A DNA stretch of 64,000 nucleotides, taken from Planctomycetota bacterium (lineage in GTDB: Bacteria; Planctomycetota; Phycisphaerae; WQYP01). The notes below the pieces were generated by a model that was not told the origin of the DNA, did not search any database, and saw only the letters and a list, made by a program, of their open reading frames with translations. The position numbers and the translations under genes were made by a program. The stretch is from NCBI GenBank assembly GCA_021805985.1, contig JAJZDN010000010.1, positions 27,731 through 91,730 of the forward strand, written 5' to 3'. The first letter of the stretch is position 1; each line of letters opens with the position of its first letter. This document shows positions 9,538-18,464 of this stretch, piece after piece.

Positions 9538-12093
9538 TTACCACGGCGAGTTAATATTTCCCGGTACGTAGCGGGCCAATACTTCCGTGCTCCAGGGGCG
9601 CAGATGCACCGTCAGCGTCTTGCCGATTACTGCGTAACCTGCTTTACGCTTCGTTAAAATCGGCCGCCCTTTGCCGTCGGCTGTTGGCGGATAATCCAGC
9701 CGCATTTGCTGCGGGTTCAAATAATCCAAGAGGTGATGTCCGCGGTCAGATTTAAAAATCGGTAAGCGGATGGTGTGCTTTGCAGCACTGCGGTTGATGA
9801 TGACATAGACATTCTGCTTTCCCAAACTGCGATAGAAAGCAAAAATGTCGCGCCGCGGATAGGCTAATAATTGGCCATAAAAACCCAGTTGCAGTGCCTT
9901 GAGTTGCCGCCGCATCGCAATGGCCTGCCGATAAAATTCCAATACCCGCTCATGCACGCGCACATGGGGAGCGTCATAGGGTTCCAAGTCTTTCCAAACC
10001 ATCGGCAGGCGATCGGCCGGGTCACTGGCTCCCCACATGCCCACTTCGTCGCCGTACCAGATGCACGGGGCACCGACAAAACTCATTTGAAAGGCCGCGG
10101 TTTGCTCCAGGCGGCGGTAGACCGTCGGGGTCGGTTCGCCGGTGTTGTAATGCGGATTGGTTTGCAGCCTGTCATTGGCACCAAAATCCAGCAGTGGATT
10201 CATAATTCGGGACACGAAGCGGTCGGTGTCCTGACTGTCGATAATATTCATCTGATCCAGATCCACTTGATAGGGATAATAGTCCAGCAACTGCATCAAT
10301 CGGTTGCCGAGGCGTTTAGGGCCGATTCCCGGCAGATTTTTTCCGCGTTTGTCGGCAAAATAATTGGTGCAGATTGTGGCGAAGGGATAATTCATCACCG
10401 CGTCAAACTGATTGCCTTTATTAAGCCACGCCTGCGCCGGTGGCCAGACTTCTCCAATAATAACCGCCTTGGGATTGATCTTTTTGACCAGCTTTCGCCA
10501 TGCAATCCAATACACATGCGGAACATCGGGGGCGGTATCGAGTCGGATGCCATCCACCCCATTGGCGACATTACCATTGGGGGCCAGCCAGCGTTTAGTG
10601 GCGGCAAACATATAATTGCGAACCCCTTTGGCTAAGCCATAGCGTTTGCTAAGCGCAAACATGGGCATGGATCCATTCACGCCGTCCCAGGCCTTGTACT
10701 TCACGGGCGGGCCCCAACTGATAATCTGAAACCAACTGGCGTAGGGCGACTTGCGGCCATATTTCAAGACATTTTGAAATGGCCCGAAATTTTTTCCACA
10801 ATGACCGAACGGAATATCGATAATGACCTTGAAGCCTTGACTGTGCGCTACTTTTATGAAATGTAAAAATACTTTGTCCGACGCCGACCATTGCCATGTT
10901 GCCGGATTTAATGGATTTTCCCCGTGCAATTGTTCAAGAGATCCTTTGACTCCGAATCCGTCATCCACATGGATAAAACTGGAAGGATCGTATTTATGAA
11001 TGCTTGGGGATTCAAACACCGGTGTGAGATATAAGCTATTCACACCCAGGCGGCGCAGATAAGGCAGTTCGTCCTGAATGCCCTGTATATCACCGCCATA
11101 GAAGCGGTTATATACATAACTGTAAAAGTTGCCATGTTCGCCGGCGGGGCGGTACGGCTTGGTCCACGGCCAGCGCCAGGGAATATGCGGCGACGGGTCA
11201 TTGGCTTTATTCCCGTTGCGAAAGCGCTCGGGAAATATCTCGTACCAGACGGCCCGCTTCGCCCAGCCGGGCGTGACAACAGACGATCTCATCGGTGCCG
11301 TGTAGGCGTGCTGTTGGGCGGCCTGGGCGGAAGCATATAAGTATCCGTCCGCAACATAACGTATGGCGGTGCCTTGGGTAAGAGTAAAGTAATAGTGGAT
11401 CGATGGCGTTGCAACGTTAACAATGGTCCCCCAGATGCAACTGCCCAGATGGTCTGATTCTTTCCGCAGTGAATAGACTTTCACGGCGGTGTCCGTCTGG
11501 AGGACATCCACACCCACTTTAGATAGTGCGCCGGCCTGTGCTGTGAATTCCAGCCGCAGATCATGGCGTGAAACCACATCCATCTGGTTCATGTTTTCCG
11601 GATTAAATGAAAGAGCCGCCGGGCTGATGTTATCCGCTTGCGGCGCGGGCATGATTTGCCAGGGCGATGCGATGCGCACCTGTGAATTTGCGCCACCCTG
11701 TCCATCGCTGATATTGAGCTTTGGATTTGCCGCAGGATCGTTAATCCAATGGTTGCCATTAAGCACAAACTTGTAGGCATGCAGTCCCGGAGTCAGTAGC
11801 ACGCTGGTTGCCCAACGTCCAGCAGCAGTTCGGTGCAGCGGGTTGGCGGTGGGAGACCAGTTGTTAAAGTCTCCCGCCACATTTACGCGGCGCACGTGCA
11901 TGCCAGCGGGGGGTTGGTATGTAAAAACATGCCGCAGTTTCGTTGGAATGGCCGCCAGTTTCTCCGGGGATGCCGCAGCGTTTATCGCGTGTGCCGGCAT
12001 AGCGATGGTCACTAGCCCCGCCAGCGCTGTGGCAAGCATGGCTGTGGTTTTACAGGCGGAACAAACAGTGGAGCAAAGCGTTTGAAAAGTCAT
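9538..12093 (-). CDS. Secreted GH13 alpha-amylase-family glycosidase with N-terminal glycogen-binding-type domain
   Basis: The product is 851 aa with a signal peptide (residues 1-36, ending MPAHA). Residues about 56-125 form a CBM48-like beta-sandwich (VNVAGDFNNWSP, HAYKFVLNG). The catalytic barrel starts near 280 (VWYEIFPERFRNG). Catalytic residues are D519 (GVDGIRLDT), E548 (VIIGEVW) and D622 (DSQDTDRF). The layout fits the cyclomaltodextrinase/neopullulanase-like subfamilies that cut alpha-1,4 glucans and cyclodextrins. Oddity: the region IV His just before the third catalytic Asp is Gln (SQD, usually NHD or SHD). The gene lies 74 bp downstream of the lacI-type gene on the same strand, so it is probably co-transcribed with its regulator. 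Confidence 0.92.
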   Translation of the reverse strand: MTFQTLCSTVCSACKTTAMLATALAGLVTIAMPAHAINAAASPEKLAAIPTKLRHVFTYQPPAGMHVRRVNVAGDFNNWSPTANPLHRTAAGRWATSVLLTPGLHAYKFVLNGNHWINDPAANPKLNISDGQGGANSQVRIASPWQIMPAPQADNISPAALSFNPENMNQMDVVSRHDLRLEFTAQAGALSKVGVDVLQTDTAVKVYSLRKESDHLGSCIWGTIVNVATPSIHYYFTLTQGTAIRYVADGYLYASAQAAQQHAYTAPMRSSVVTPGWAKRAVWYEIFPERFRNGNKANDPSPHIPWRWPWTKPYRPAGEHGNFYSYVYNRFYGGDIQGIQDELPYLRRLGVNSLYLTPVFESPSIHKYDPSSFIHVDDGFGVKGSLEQLHGENPLNPATWQWSASDKVFLHFIKVAHSQGFKVIIDIPFGHCGKNFGPFQNVLKYGRKSPYASWFQIISWGPPVKYKAWDGVNGSMPMFALSKRYGLAKGVRNYMFAATKRWLAPNGNVANGVDGIRLDTAPDVPHVYWIAWRKLVKKINPKAVIIGEVWPPAQAWLNKGNQFDAVMNYPFATICTNYFADKRGKNLPGIGPKRLGNRLMQLLDYYPYQVDLDQMNIIDSQDTDRFVSRIMNPLLDFGANDRLQTNPHYNTGEPTPTVYRRLEQTAAFQMSFVGAPCIWYGDEVGMWGASDPADRLPMVWKDLEPYDAPHVRVHERVLEFYRQAIAMRRQLKALQLGFYGQLLAYPRRDIFAFYRSLGKQNVYVIINRSAAKHTIRLPIFKSDRGHHLLDYLNPQQMRLDYPPTADGKGRPILTKRKAGYAVIGKTLTVHLRPWSTEVLARYVPGNINSPW

Positions 12094-12167
12094 GAGATAA
12101 TTCCTGATTAGGCCAAAATAAAAACCTGTAGCGGGGCATCCCGTCAGAGCAGTGAGGCGGAAACGTG

Positions 12168-13304
12168 CTATCGTGTACGCACAATGCTGGTAGACTCGCG
12201 CAGGACCAGATGCGTAGGCAGCACTTCTGCGACACGATCCACTTTTCCACGAATCCGGCTCACAAGCCGCTCACAGGCGGCTACGCCCAACTCATACAGC
12301 GGCAAATGCACCGTGGTTAAGCTGGGGTTGGCATAGGCCAAATGTTGAATATCATCAAAGCCCACCACGGAAATATCCTGCGGAACTTTGTGTCCGTGCT
12401 CTACAAGATAACGGATCGCTCCCAGCGCCATTTTATCATTACCGCACAACAGGGCGGTGAGGTCTTTATCGCGATGGGTTAAAAGATCTGCCGCCGCGGC
12501 TCCCCCTTCGTCGGTAAAACAGCCATCGGCCATCCATGATTCTTTAACCTCAATGCCGGCGTTGCGCAGTTCTGTGGTGTAAACCTCCAACACATCGCGT
12601 GCCGTGGGGCTTTCAGGGGCGGCGTATATCATGCCGATGTTCCGGTGCCCGAGCTGCAGGAGGCAATTCATGGCCTGCTTGGCTCCCATGCGATAATCAC
12701 AATGGACATAATCCAATACGCCCTCACCAAAGCGATTATCGACCAGAATCATGGGATATTGCCGAAGGTCAGAAAGGAAGCCATGCTTTTCATTAAATCC
12801 CAGGCACAGTACGCCGTCAACAAATCGCCGCTCATACAGTTCTATATGTTTGCCTTCTTTGATGTATTGCGGTTTGGCTTGTTCAATTAACAGTTTATGG
12901 CCCAGTTTGCCGGCCCGGTCGGATATGCCGCTTAAAATTTCGCCAAAATAGGCATCGGCAAAGGCATGACGCAGTGGCGGCAGTATCACTGCAAGTACTT
13001 GAGTGTAGCGGCTGGAAAGACTTTGCGCCAGACGATTGGGCCGATAGCCCATGCTGTCAATCACCCGCTGGACGCGCACATGCGTACCCCGGCTTATGCG
13101 GGGATTTTGATTAACGACCATGGAAACCGTGGCGATTGAAACCCCGGCCTGTTTGGCAACATCACGAATGCTGATGCGCTCGGGCGGATTTTCTTCAGCC
13201 GGCAGTGAGTTAAAATTTACCTGAATTGGTTCTGCAGCAGCGGTCACGGCGGTTCTTGTAATGTCCGGAGGTTCCCGCGTTTCGCCTTTTAATTTTGCAG
13301 TCAT
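12168..13304 (-). CDS. LacI family transcriptional regulator
   Basis: The product is 378 aa. A LacI-type helix-turn-helix and hinge lie at about residues 43-95 (ISIRDVAKQAGVSIATVSMV, then RPNRLAQSLSSR). A periplasmic-binding-like effector domain follows (VVGFDDIQHLAYANPSLTTV). The N-terminus has about 40 extra residues before the HTH. AAAGGA precedes the ATG. The next gene is the GH13 enzyme, so the likely role is repression of starch or maltodextrin use, relieved by a sugar; this is inferred from context. A promoter and an imperfect palindrome over its -10 suggest autoregulation. Confidence 0.93.
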   Translation of the reverse strand: MTAKLKGETREPPDITRTAVTAAAEPIQVNFNSLPAEENPPERISIRDVAKQAGVSIATVSMVVNQNPRISRGTHVRVQRVIDSMGYRPNRLAQSLSSRYTQVLAVILPPLRHAFADAYFGEILSGISDRAGKLGHKLLIEQAKPQYIKEGKHIELYERRFVDGVLCLGFNEKHGFLSDLRQYPMILVDNRFGEGVLDYVHCDYRMGAKQAMNCLLQLGHRNIGMIYAAPESPTARDVLEVYTTELRNAGIEVKESWMADGCFTDEGGAAAADLLTHRDKDLTALLCGNDKMALGAIRYLVEHGHKVPQDISVVGFDDIQHLAYANPSLTTVHLPLYELGVAACERLVSRIRGKVDRVAEVLPTHLVLRESTSIVRTR

Positions 13305-13352
13305 ACTAAATCCTTTACCTTCTTACACCCATCCCATTTATTGAACGCCAAG

Positions 13353-13375
13353 GTTAACTGTTTAATCAGTTTAAC
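13353..13375. promoter_or_regulatory. Candidate LacI-type operator over the -10 element
   Basis: GTTAACTG (13353-13360) and CAGTTTAAC (13367-13375) form a near-perfect inverted repeat around TTTAAT. It overlaps the putative -10 of the lacI promoter, the usual place for an autoregulatory operator. It lacks the central CG of many LacI operators, so the assignment is tentative. Confidence 0.4.
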
Positions 13376-13395
13376 AATCCATTGAATCATGTCAA
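13368..13395 (-). promoter_or_regulatory. Putative sigma-70 promoter of the lacI-GH13 unit
   Basis: Read on the minus strand, TTGACA (13395-13390) is followed after 16 bases by TAAACT (13373-13368). The start codon is about 64 bases further on. The -35 is perfect and the -10 is fair. Confidence 0.55.
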
Positions 13396-13531
13396 GTTTA
13401 ATAATTCTATTTCGCGAATTTATTCGTGATGGTACAGTAAGGAGCATGTGGCTTTTAGGTGGGTGAATGTCAAAAAATAAGGCCAAGTGCGGACAGTGGC
13501 CAAGAAATATCAATAATTATGGACTTTGTTA

Positions 13532-13560
13532 TTGACACGCTGCATCAATCGAACTATACT
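13532..13560 (+). promoter_or_regulatory. Sigma-70 promoter of first PEP-CTERM gene
   Basis: TTGACA (13532-13537), a 17-base spacer, then TATACT (13555-13560). The same arrangement occurs before the second copy, which supports function. The start codon is nearly 200 bases downstream, leaving a long leader. Confidence 0.75.
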
Positions 13561-13754
13561 CTGCCCATCTGAGGGAGGTTGTTTCTGAATCACCCCCAGT
13601 ATTTTTTAAGTGTTTCGATGTGTGAAGTTCTCAATGGACGTTGGTCTGGAGAACTTTTTTAAGGCCGGAGAAGTGAACCGGTTAAATCAAAAGCGTATTT
13701 CGGGAGCGGGTGTCTACCGCTCTGTTGGGTTCCTTTTTATAGGGAGACATGGTT
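13561..13754 (+). promoter_or_regulatory. Structured 5' leader of first PEP-CTERM gene
   Basis: The leader is about 185 nt and is conserved in pieces with the leader at 14868-15062. It holds two hairpins. The first has AAGTTCTC (13625-13632) pairing with GAGAACTT (13649-13656) and ends in a T-run to 13660, like an intrinsic terminator. The second has GAGCGG (13704-13709) pairing with CCGCTC (13717-13722) and is shared by both leaders. A terminator-like stem ahead of the gene suggests attenuation, but the second copy has only a weak counterpart of the first stem. Confidence 0.5.
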
Positions 13755-14564
13755 ATGGGTAAGCTTCAAAAAAATCGCGGGAAAAATTTTAAGGTGGTAC
13801 GGTTGCTGGCGTTGCCTGCACTAGCCACACTGGCGGTTGCCGGTGTCAGCCAAAGTTCGCGAGCTTCGCTGGTGGCGTCGGATAACGCGGGGAATTCACC
13901 GTATACGGTAGGCAGTTCATTTTCCGGACAAAATGGCGGCAGTGGATTCGGGGCTTGGTCTGTGACCAATAACTCGGGCGGCAATTTTATCAGCAGTGCG
14001 AATTGGAGTAGCATAACGCCGTGGTTTGACATCTACAATACTGGGGGCAACCAGACCACCGCTACACGCGCGTTGAACAGCGCATTATCAAGCGGAGAAA
14101 CCCTCTCCTTTAATCTGGTGTTGAACAGTGACCAAACGGGCGGAACAGTCGGCTTTTTTCTGGCCAATTCCAGCAACACCGGGTTATTTACCTACTACCA
14201 ACGGGGGCACGTTTCAACAGCAGGCTACGCCGTGGATGCGAACGGTACGACAAGCGGAATTGGCGTTTCCTACAACTATCAGAGTGTCGATCAGATGGCA
14301 TTTACCCTGACCAGCGCCACCACCTACGACTTCTCCGTCAATAATGTGTTGGCCCATTCCGGAACTATCTCTAATTCCAGCGGCGGCATCTCGCAGTTGA
14401 ATTTTTTTGATAATAACGGCGGTGCTAGCAGCGATGTTCAGTTTACAGACCTGTCGATTGCGTCTGCCGTTCCGCTGCCAGCTTCATTCGGATTAGTTAT
14501 GGTCGGGGGCCTTGGCTTGGTTGGAATGGCATTAAGCCGTCGGCGTTCCAGCCTCCGGGATTGA
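13755..14564 (+). CDS. Secreted protein with PEP-CTERM-like sorting tail (copy 1)
   Basis: The product is 269 aa. An ATG at 13749 is also in frame, but AGGGAG is only 2 bases before it and 8 bases before the ATG at 13755. The paralogue has ATG only at the second place, so 13755 is chosen. A basic N-terminus and hydrophobic segment form a long signal peptide. The middle is a Ser/Gly/Asn/Thr-rich beta-type domain of unknown function. The tail is VPLPASFGLVMVGG, a hydrophobic stretch and SRRRS. This is the tripartite exosortase signal, with PLP in place of PEP. Such proteins are thought to be cleaved and anchored or released at the surface by exosortase; none is encoded in the window. Confidence 0.85.
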   Translation: MGKLQKNRGKNFKVVRLLALPALATLAVAGVSQSSRASLVASDNAGNSPYTVGSSFSGQNGGSGFGAWSVTNNSGGNFISSANWSSITPWFDIYNTGGNQTTATRALNSALSSGETLSFNLVLNSDQTGGTVGFFLANSSNTGLFTYYQRGHVSTAGYAVDANGTTSGIGVSYNYQSVDQMAFTLTSATTYDFSVNNVLAHSGTISNSSGGISQLNFFDNNGGASSDVQFTDLSIASAVPLPASFGLVMVGGLGLVGMALSRRRSSLRD

Positions 14565-14625
14565 ATGTCAGATAATATCGCGGCCCTCATATAGTTTTAA
14601 CGCGGCCACCCCCCAGATATATTAC

Positions 14626-14664
14626 AGCGGCGGACGCGAATCAATCGCGTCCGCCGCTTTTTTT
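14626..14664 (+). terminator. Intrinsic terminator after PEP-CTERM copy 1
   Basis: A perfect 14-bp stem (AGCGGCGGACGCGA, loop ATCAA, then its complement) is followed by seven T. It lies 62 bases after the stop. The same stem occurs at 16001-16039. Confidence 0.92.
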
Positions 14665-14838
14665 ACAGCTTCTATTGCCCGCATGCGCGGGCCCACCGCC
14701 CGCGCTGACTTCGTGGCCCTGAGGTTGGATGAGGAATGACGCTCTGCCGTATTTACAGTTTAGCTTTGCGAAATTCATGGGAAATTGCTCAACCGGTCGC
14801 GAAGTACCAATAATTCAGGACTTTTCAGGACTTTTTTA

Positions 14839-14867
14839 TTGACGCGCATTGTCGATGGAATTACACT
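14839..14867 (+). promoter_or_regulatory. Sigma-70 promoter of second PEP-CTERM gene
   Basis: TTGACG (14839-14844), a 17-base spacer, then TACACT (14862-14867). It aligns with the promoter of copy 1 and keeps the same spacing. Each hexamer is slightly further from consensus, so it may be weaker. Confidence 0.65.
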
Positions 14868-15062
14868 TAAAACATCTGACAAAGGTTTTTTCTGAATCAC
14901 CCACAGATCCTTTTGGGTGCTTCGATTTGTAAAGTTCTCAGCAGGCGCTGGTATTGAGGGCGGTTATTTAGTTCGGAGAAGTAACGCCGTTAGATCGAAA
15001 CGCGGATTTCGGGAGCGGGTGTTTACCGCTCCGCTCGGTTCCTTTTATTGGGAGACTTGGTT
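14868..15062 (+). promoter_or_regulatory. Structured 5' leader of second PEP-CTERM gene
   Basis: About 190 nt, related to 13561-13754. The best-kept part is the hairpin GGAGCGG (15012-15018), loop GTGTTTA, CCGCTCC (15026-15032), just ahead of the GGGAG ribosome site. The upstream terminator-like stem of copy 1 is largely lost, although the GTTCTCA half is present. Confidence 0.5.
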
Positions 15063-15938
15063 ATGGGGACGCTTCAAAAAAATCACCGGAAAAATCTAAG
15101 GGTCGTGCGATTGATAGTATTGCCTTCACTAGCCACGCTGGCCATTGCCGATATGAGCCAAAGCTTGCATGCGGCGCTGGTGGCGTCGGACAATGCGGGC
15201 AATTCTCCATATGTTGCCGGCAGTTCGTTTGACGCACAGAATGGTGGAAGCGGGTTTGGGGCTTGGAATCTTTACACCAGCGGCGGCACTGCGGGCTTCC
15301 TTGTCGGATCGTCTACTCAAAATGACAATGGTAACACGCCGCCGGCTGGCGTCGCTGGCGATATCAACACCGGTGGAAAAGCCTGGGGAATGTACGCCGC
15401 AGCGCATGCCTACGCGATCGCAACCCGCAGTTTAACGGGAGGTGCTTTGGTAGCGGGCCAAAGCATCTCACTAGCGTTCGACAACGGGAGTGTTGCTTAT
15501 GGCGGGAGTGATGTTTTTCGCTTGCTTGACGGCAGCGATTCATTATTTCAATTTGGATTTACTGGGGGGGCGCAGAATTACAGCTACATCGACGCGGCCG
15601 CCAATGTTGAATCTACGAATGTCCCCTTAACATACTTGGGCCTCAATACTCTGTTTACCTTAACGAGTGCCACAACCTATTCATTTACCATTACTCCAAT
15701 TGGTGATGCCCAAATTGCCCCACAAACGATTTCCGGGAAAATCAGCGGCGAGATAACGGGCTTTGACGCCGGAGATTACGGTGCAGGAAGCGGTTCTGGA
15801 AGCAACTTTTATATCAATAGCGTTGCCGTTTCAAATAGCCCTGTGCCGCTGCCCCCCTCCCTGGATTTGGTTCTGGCCGGTGGTCTTGGGTTAGCGGGGA
15901 TGGCGTTGAGCCGTCGGCGTTCGAGAATGCAGGCTTGA
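15063..15938 (+). CDS. Secreted protein with PEP-CTERM-like sorting tail (copy 2)
   Basis: The product is 291 aa. The frame is open from a TTG at 15048, but the ATG at 15063 lies 8 bases after GGGAG and matches the chosen start of copy 1. The first about 60 residues are close to copy 1 (ALVASDNAGNSPYVAGSSF, NGGSGFGAW), as is the tail (VPLPPSLDLVLAGGLGLAG, then ALSRRRS). The centre differs and is about 20 residues longer. Conserved ends with a changed centre suggest a shared export and sorting frame carrying different surface domains. Function is unknown. An identical terminator follows. Confidence 0.85.
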   Translation: MGTLQKNHRKNLRVVRLIVLPSLATLAIADMSQSLHAALVASDNAGNSPYVAGSSFDAQNGGSGFGAWNLYTSGGTAGFLVGSSTQNDNGNTPPAGVAGDINTGGKAWGMYAAAHAYAIATRSLTGGALVAGQSISLAFDNGSVAYGGSDVFRLLDGSDSLFQFGFTGGAQNYSYIDAAANVESTNVPLTYLGLNTLFTLTSATTYSFTITPIGDAQIAPQTISGKISGEITGFDAGDYGAGSGSGSNFYINSVAVSNSPVPLPPSLDLVLAGGLGLAGMALSRRRSRMQA

Positions 15939-16000
15939 ACCTTGGATATTATCCCAGTCGCTGTAAAGTTCTAACGCGGCCACCCCCCCAGATATATTAC

Positions 16001-16039
16001 AGCGGCGGACGCGAATCAATCGCGTCCGCCGCTTTTTTT
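16001..16039 (+). terminator. Intrinsic terminator after PEP-CTERM copy 2
   Basis: The stem is identical to that at 14626: 14 bp, loop ATCAA and seven T. It lies 62 bases after the stop codon. Confidence 0.92.
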
Positions 16040-16122
16040 ACAGCGTCCATTGCCCGCATGTGCGATCGCAAATCGGCCCACAGCCCGCGCTGACTTCGTG
16101 GCCGTGTGGTTGGATGAGGAAT

Positions 16123-16369
16123 GTCGTCCGGAAAAAATTACGCATTCTCGCCCGGTGCACCGTACCGATTGCGACGTGCCCAGGCGTGTCGCGGCATCAA
16201 ACCACATATCGCCGTCAGCTCAACGCTGGCGCATTGAGTTAATGGCGCGGTGTTGGCGTGCCAGGCAACACGTAAAAATGGCCCGCTTCCCAATGCGGAG
16301 GTGTCGGGAATTGTCTATAACTTCTTCGGTCGGCATTTGCTTAACGCTTGCCCATGGAACACGCGGTTA
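16123..16369. other. Gap between duplicated unit and GH28 gene
   Basis: I see no gene or clear signal here. It separates the plus-strand duplicated unit from the end of the minus-strand GH28 gene. Confidence 0.5.
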
Positions 16370-17935
16370 CTACTTCGCGGCCGATATTTGATTTTTTAGC
16401 ACCGGCGAATTGCGAATGTACAGGTGGGTAACATGCGAAAAATGAGCCGCTGTAATCCCCTTGGCCAACTGAGCTTCAAAATGGTTAACCTGCAAGCCAT
16501 GGACATCTTTGCAGACCATGGCGGGGCGGTCATCGGTTTTTTTGAAACTGACTTTTATGTTTGACAGCTCAATGTGCCGCGCATGACGGACAAACACGCC
16601 ATAAGAAGGCATCACGCCGATATGCGTGGGGCCGGGATAACCCCCGTTAAGTTCCGGCGGATTGCGCCGGGCCTCTTTCCGTGTGCCGCCGCCGACAAAA
16701 ATCAGCCGGATGTTATCCAGCCGGATATCCCGCACGTCATGGTGGGGCAGGCCGGTAATTTGAATACCGCTCATGGATCCAACATTGGTAGCCAGAATGT
16801 TGGATATCAGGATGTGCCGCAGGTGGCCCACGGTCACCGGTGGCGGAGCACGATCGCGGTCGCCCAGTGTCACGTAAATGGGACAATCTTTGACGTTCCG
16901 CATGGTAATATTAGATATGTTGATATCCTCCAGTACTGCTCCGTCCACCTCTTCCACTGCCAGGCCCATACAATCGCGGAAGGTGCAGTTGGAAATGGTG
17001 ATATTTTTGAACCCGCCATCGGATTCAGTACCCAGCTTGATCCGGCCGTTTTCTCGTCGGCTCGGGAGCATTTTTCCGTTGATCAGCGTTCCTTCCTTGA
17101 AGCCTGAAAGTTGGCAATTGGTGATGGTGACGTTTTCTGTAGGCCATAACCTGTGCAGCGCATCGGTGGCTTTCAGGCACAGGCCGTCATCATGGGGAGA
17201 GTTAATCCGGCAATCGGAAACAACGGTATTGCGGCAAGAATCAATATCAACGCCATCGCGGTCGGTATCGATGGTGATGTTGTTAAGCGTCAGTAAATTG
17301 CAGCCGGTGACAAGAATGCCAAAGTGTCCGCCATGCACGATGGTGATATTACGAATCAGCACATTCGTACAAAGTTTTAGCGCAATGGCCTTATCCCCCA
17401 CGCCCGGCAGTTTGGCCCCGGCAGCCCTATGAGATTTAGCCCAGCCAAACGCATCCGTGGTCAGTCCGCCGCCGTTGATTTCTCCCATACCGGTGATCGC
17501 CACATTTTTCAGATTTTCACCCCAGATCAGGCTGTTATGAAAATAGGTATGGCCGCCATCCTGATAAGCTCTTCCGGCAAATGGTTCGGCGTGGTCGTAA
17601 GCACCCAGTGCTATGGGGGCACCAAGAATTTCCGCGCCCGGCTGCAAATGCAAATTAATATTGCTTTTCAGATGAATGCTGCCGCATAAATATATGCCAG
17701 CGGGTATTTCAACCGTGCCGCCGCCGTGGGCATTGCAGGCCGCGATCGCACGGTTGATAGCCGGGCTGTCCAGATGTTTCCCATTCCCTGTCGCACCGAA
17801 GCGGCGCACGTTGTATCCCTGCGTCACTGCCTGCGCGGAAGCTTTGCCACCGTGCACACCTGCACACGCCAGAAGCGCGGCGAGAATTGTTGTTAAAAAT
17901 CGCCCAGATAAGAAAGTGGATATTGAAACGCGCAT
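16370..17935 (-). CDS. Secreted GH28 polygalacturonase-family glycoside hydrolase
   Basis: The product is 521 aa. The frame extends to 18169, but the first 78 residues are not family-like. The ATG at 17935 (MRVSISTFLSGRFLTTILAA) has GGAG 10 bases upstream and starts a signal peptide. The mature part begins with YNVRRFGATGNG and GGGTVEIPAGIYLCGSI, the standard start of pectate-lyase-like beta-helices. Catalytic-region motifs are DTDRDGVDIDSC and NSPHDDGLCLKATD, with the Asp residues expected for GH28. Homologues act on polygalacturonan or rhamnogalacturonan. It fits with GH51 for pectin side chains. Exact substrate is unknown. Confidence 0.9.
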   Translation of the reverse strand: MRVSISTFLSGRFLTTILAALLACAGVHGGKASAQAVTQGYNVRRFGATGNGKHLDSPAINRAIAACNAHGGGTVEIPAGIYLCGSIHLKSNINLHLQPGAEILGAPIALGAYDHAEPFAGRAYQDGGHTYFHNSLIWGENLKNVAITGMGEINGGGLTTDAFGWAKSHRAAGAKLPGVGDKAIALKLCTNVLIRNITIVHGGHFGILVTGCNLLTLNNITIDTDRDGVDIDSCRNTVVSDCRINSPHDDGLCLKATDALHRLWPTENVTITNCQLSGFKEGTLINGKMLPSRRENGRIKLGTESDGGFKNITISNCTFRDCMGLAVEEVDGAVLEDINISNITMRNVKDCPIYVTLGDRDRAPPPVTVGHLRHILISNILATNVGSMSGIQITGLPHHDVRDIRLDNIRLIFVGGGTRKEARRNPPELNGGYPGPTHIGVMPSYGVFVRHARHIELSNIKVSFKKTDDRPAMVCKDVHGLQVNHFEAQLAKGITAAHFSHVTHLYIRNSPVLKNQISAAK

Positions 17936-18056
17936 AAAATATTTTCTCCGCAAAAAGTTGTGACTGAGGAACTTACCCCAGGAAAGGCATATAGGCAAAT
18001 ACTTTTGGCCTTCGGGGCTTAAAGAAATATCGATATTTGTGCGCACAGTTTGGACT

Positions 18057-18464
18057 TTAAGTTGGGTTTTCGCCACCGACTTCATCGAGCACATGTTCGG
18101 CCACAAAAATAGGTACTTGATTGGCGACGCCCAGGGCAATGGCGTCACTGGGGCGGCTGTCAACTTCAACGCTGTGCCCGTCCTGCCGGATAATCAAGCG
18201 GGCGAAAAATGTATGATCCTGCAAATCGCTGATGACAATGCGTTCCAGCTTGCCGCCAAGCTGTTCGATGACGCTGGAAAGCAACTGATGCGTTTGCGGG
18301 CGCGGAAATGCTGTTCCCTTTAACCGGTGGTCAATGGCCAGAGCTTCCGCAGAGCCGATGAGAATCGGCAAGGTCCGCAGCCCGTCGACTTCCTTGAGAA
18401 AAATAAACTGCTGATCGGAAGTTTCGGAAATGATAATACGTTTAAGTTCAACCTGTACGGCCAT
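18057..18464 (-). CDS. Bifunctional nuclease family protein (DUF151)
   Basis: The product is 135 aa. The frame opens at 18593, but the ATG at 18464 (MAVQVELKRIII) has GGAG 7 bases upstream. It matches the DUF151/BFN fold over its full length (LPILIGSAEALAI, DLQDHTFFARLII, SRPSDAIALGVANQVPIFV). Family members have been reported to have RNase and DNase activity, and homologues are widespread in bacteria with poorly known roles. The UVR domain seen at the C-terminus of some members is absent. It is divergent from the small membrane protein at 18610. Confidence 0.9.
   Translation of the reverse strand: MAVQVELKRIIISETSDQQFIFLKEVDGLRTLPILIGSAEALAIDHRLKGTAFPRPQTHQLLSSVIEQLGGKLERIVISDLQDHTFFARLIIRQDGHSVEVDSRPSDAIALGVANQVPIFVAEHVLDEVGGENPT

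Larger units (their letters stand above)
13510..16122 (+). repeat. Tandem duplication of promoter-leader-gene-terminator unit
   Basis: Two units of about 1.25 kb (about 13510-14740 and 14810-16122) match in order: promoter, leader, gene start and end, an identical terminator stem, and about 90 bases past the terminator ending in GGTTGGATGAGGAATG. The gene centres have diverged, so the duplication is old or under diversifying change. Unit borders are approximate. Confidence 0.75.
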
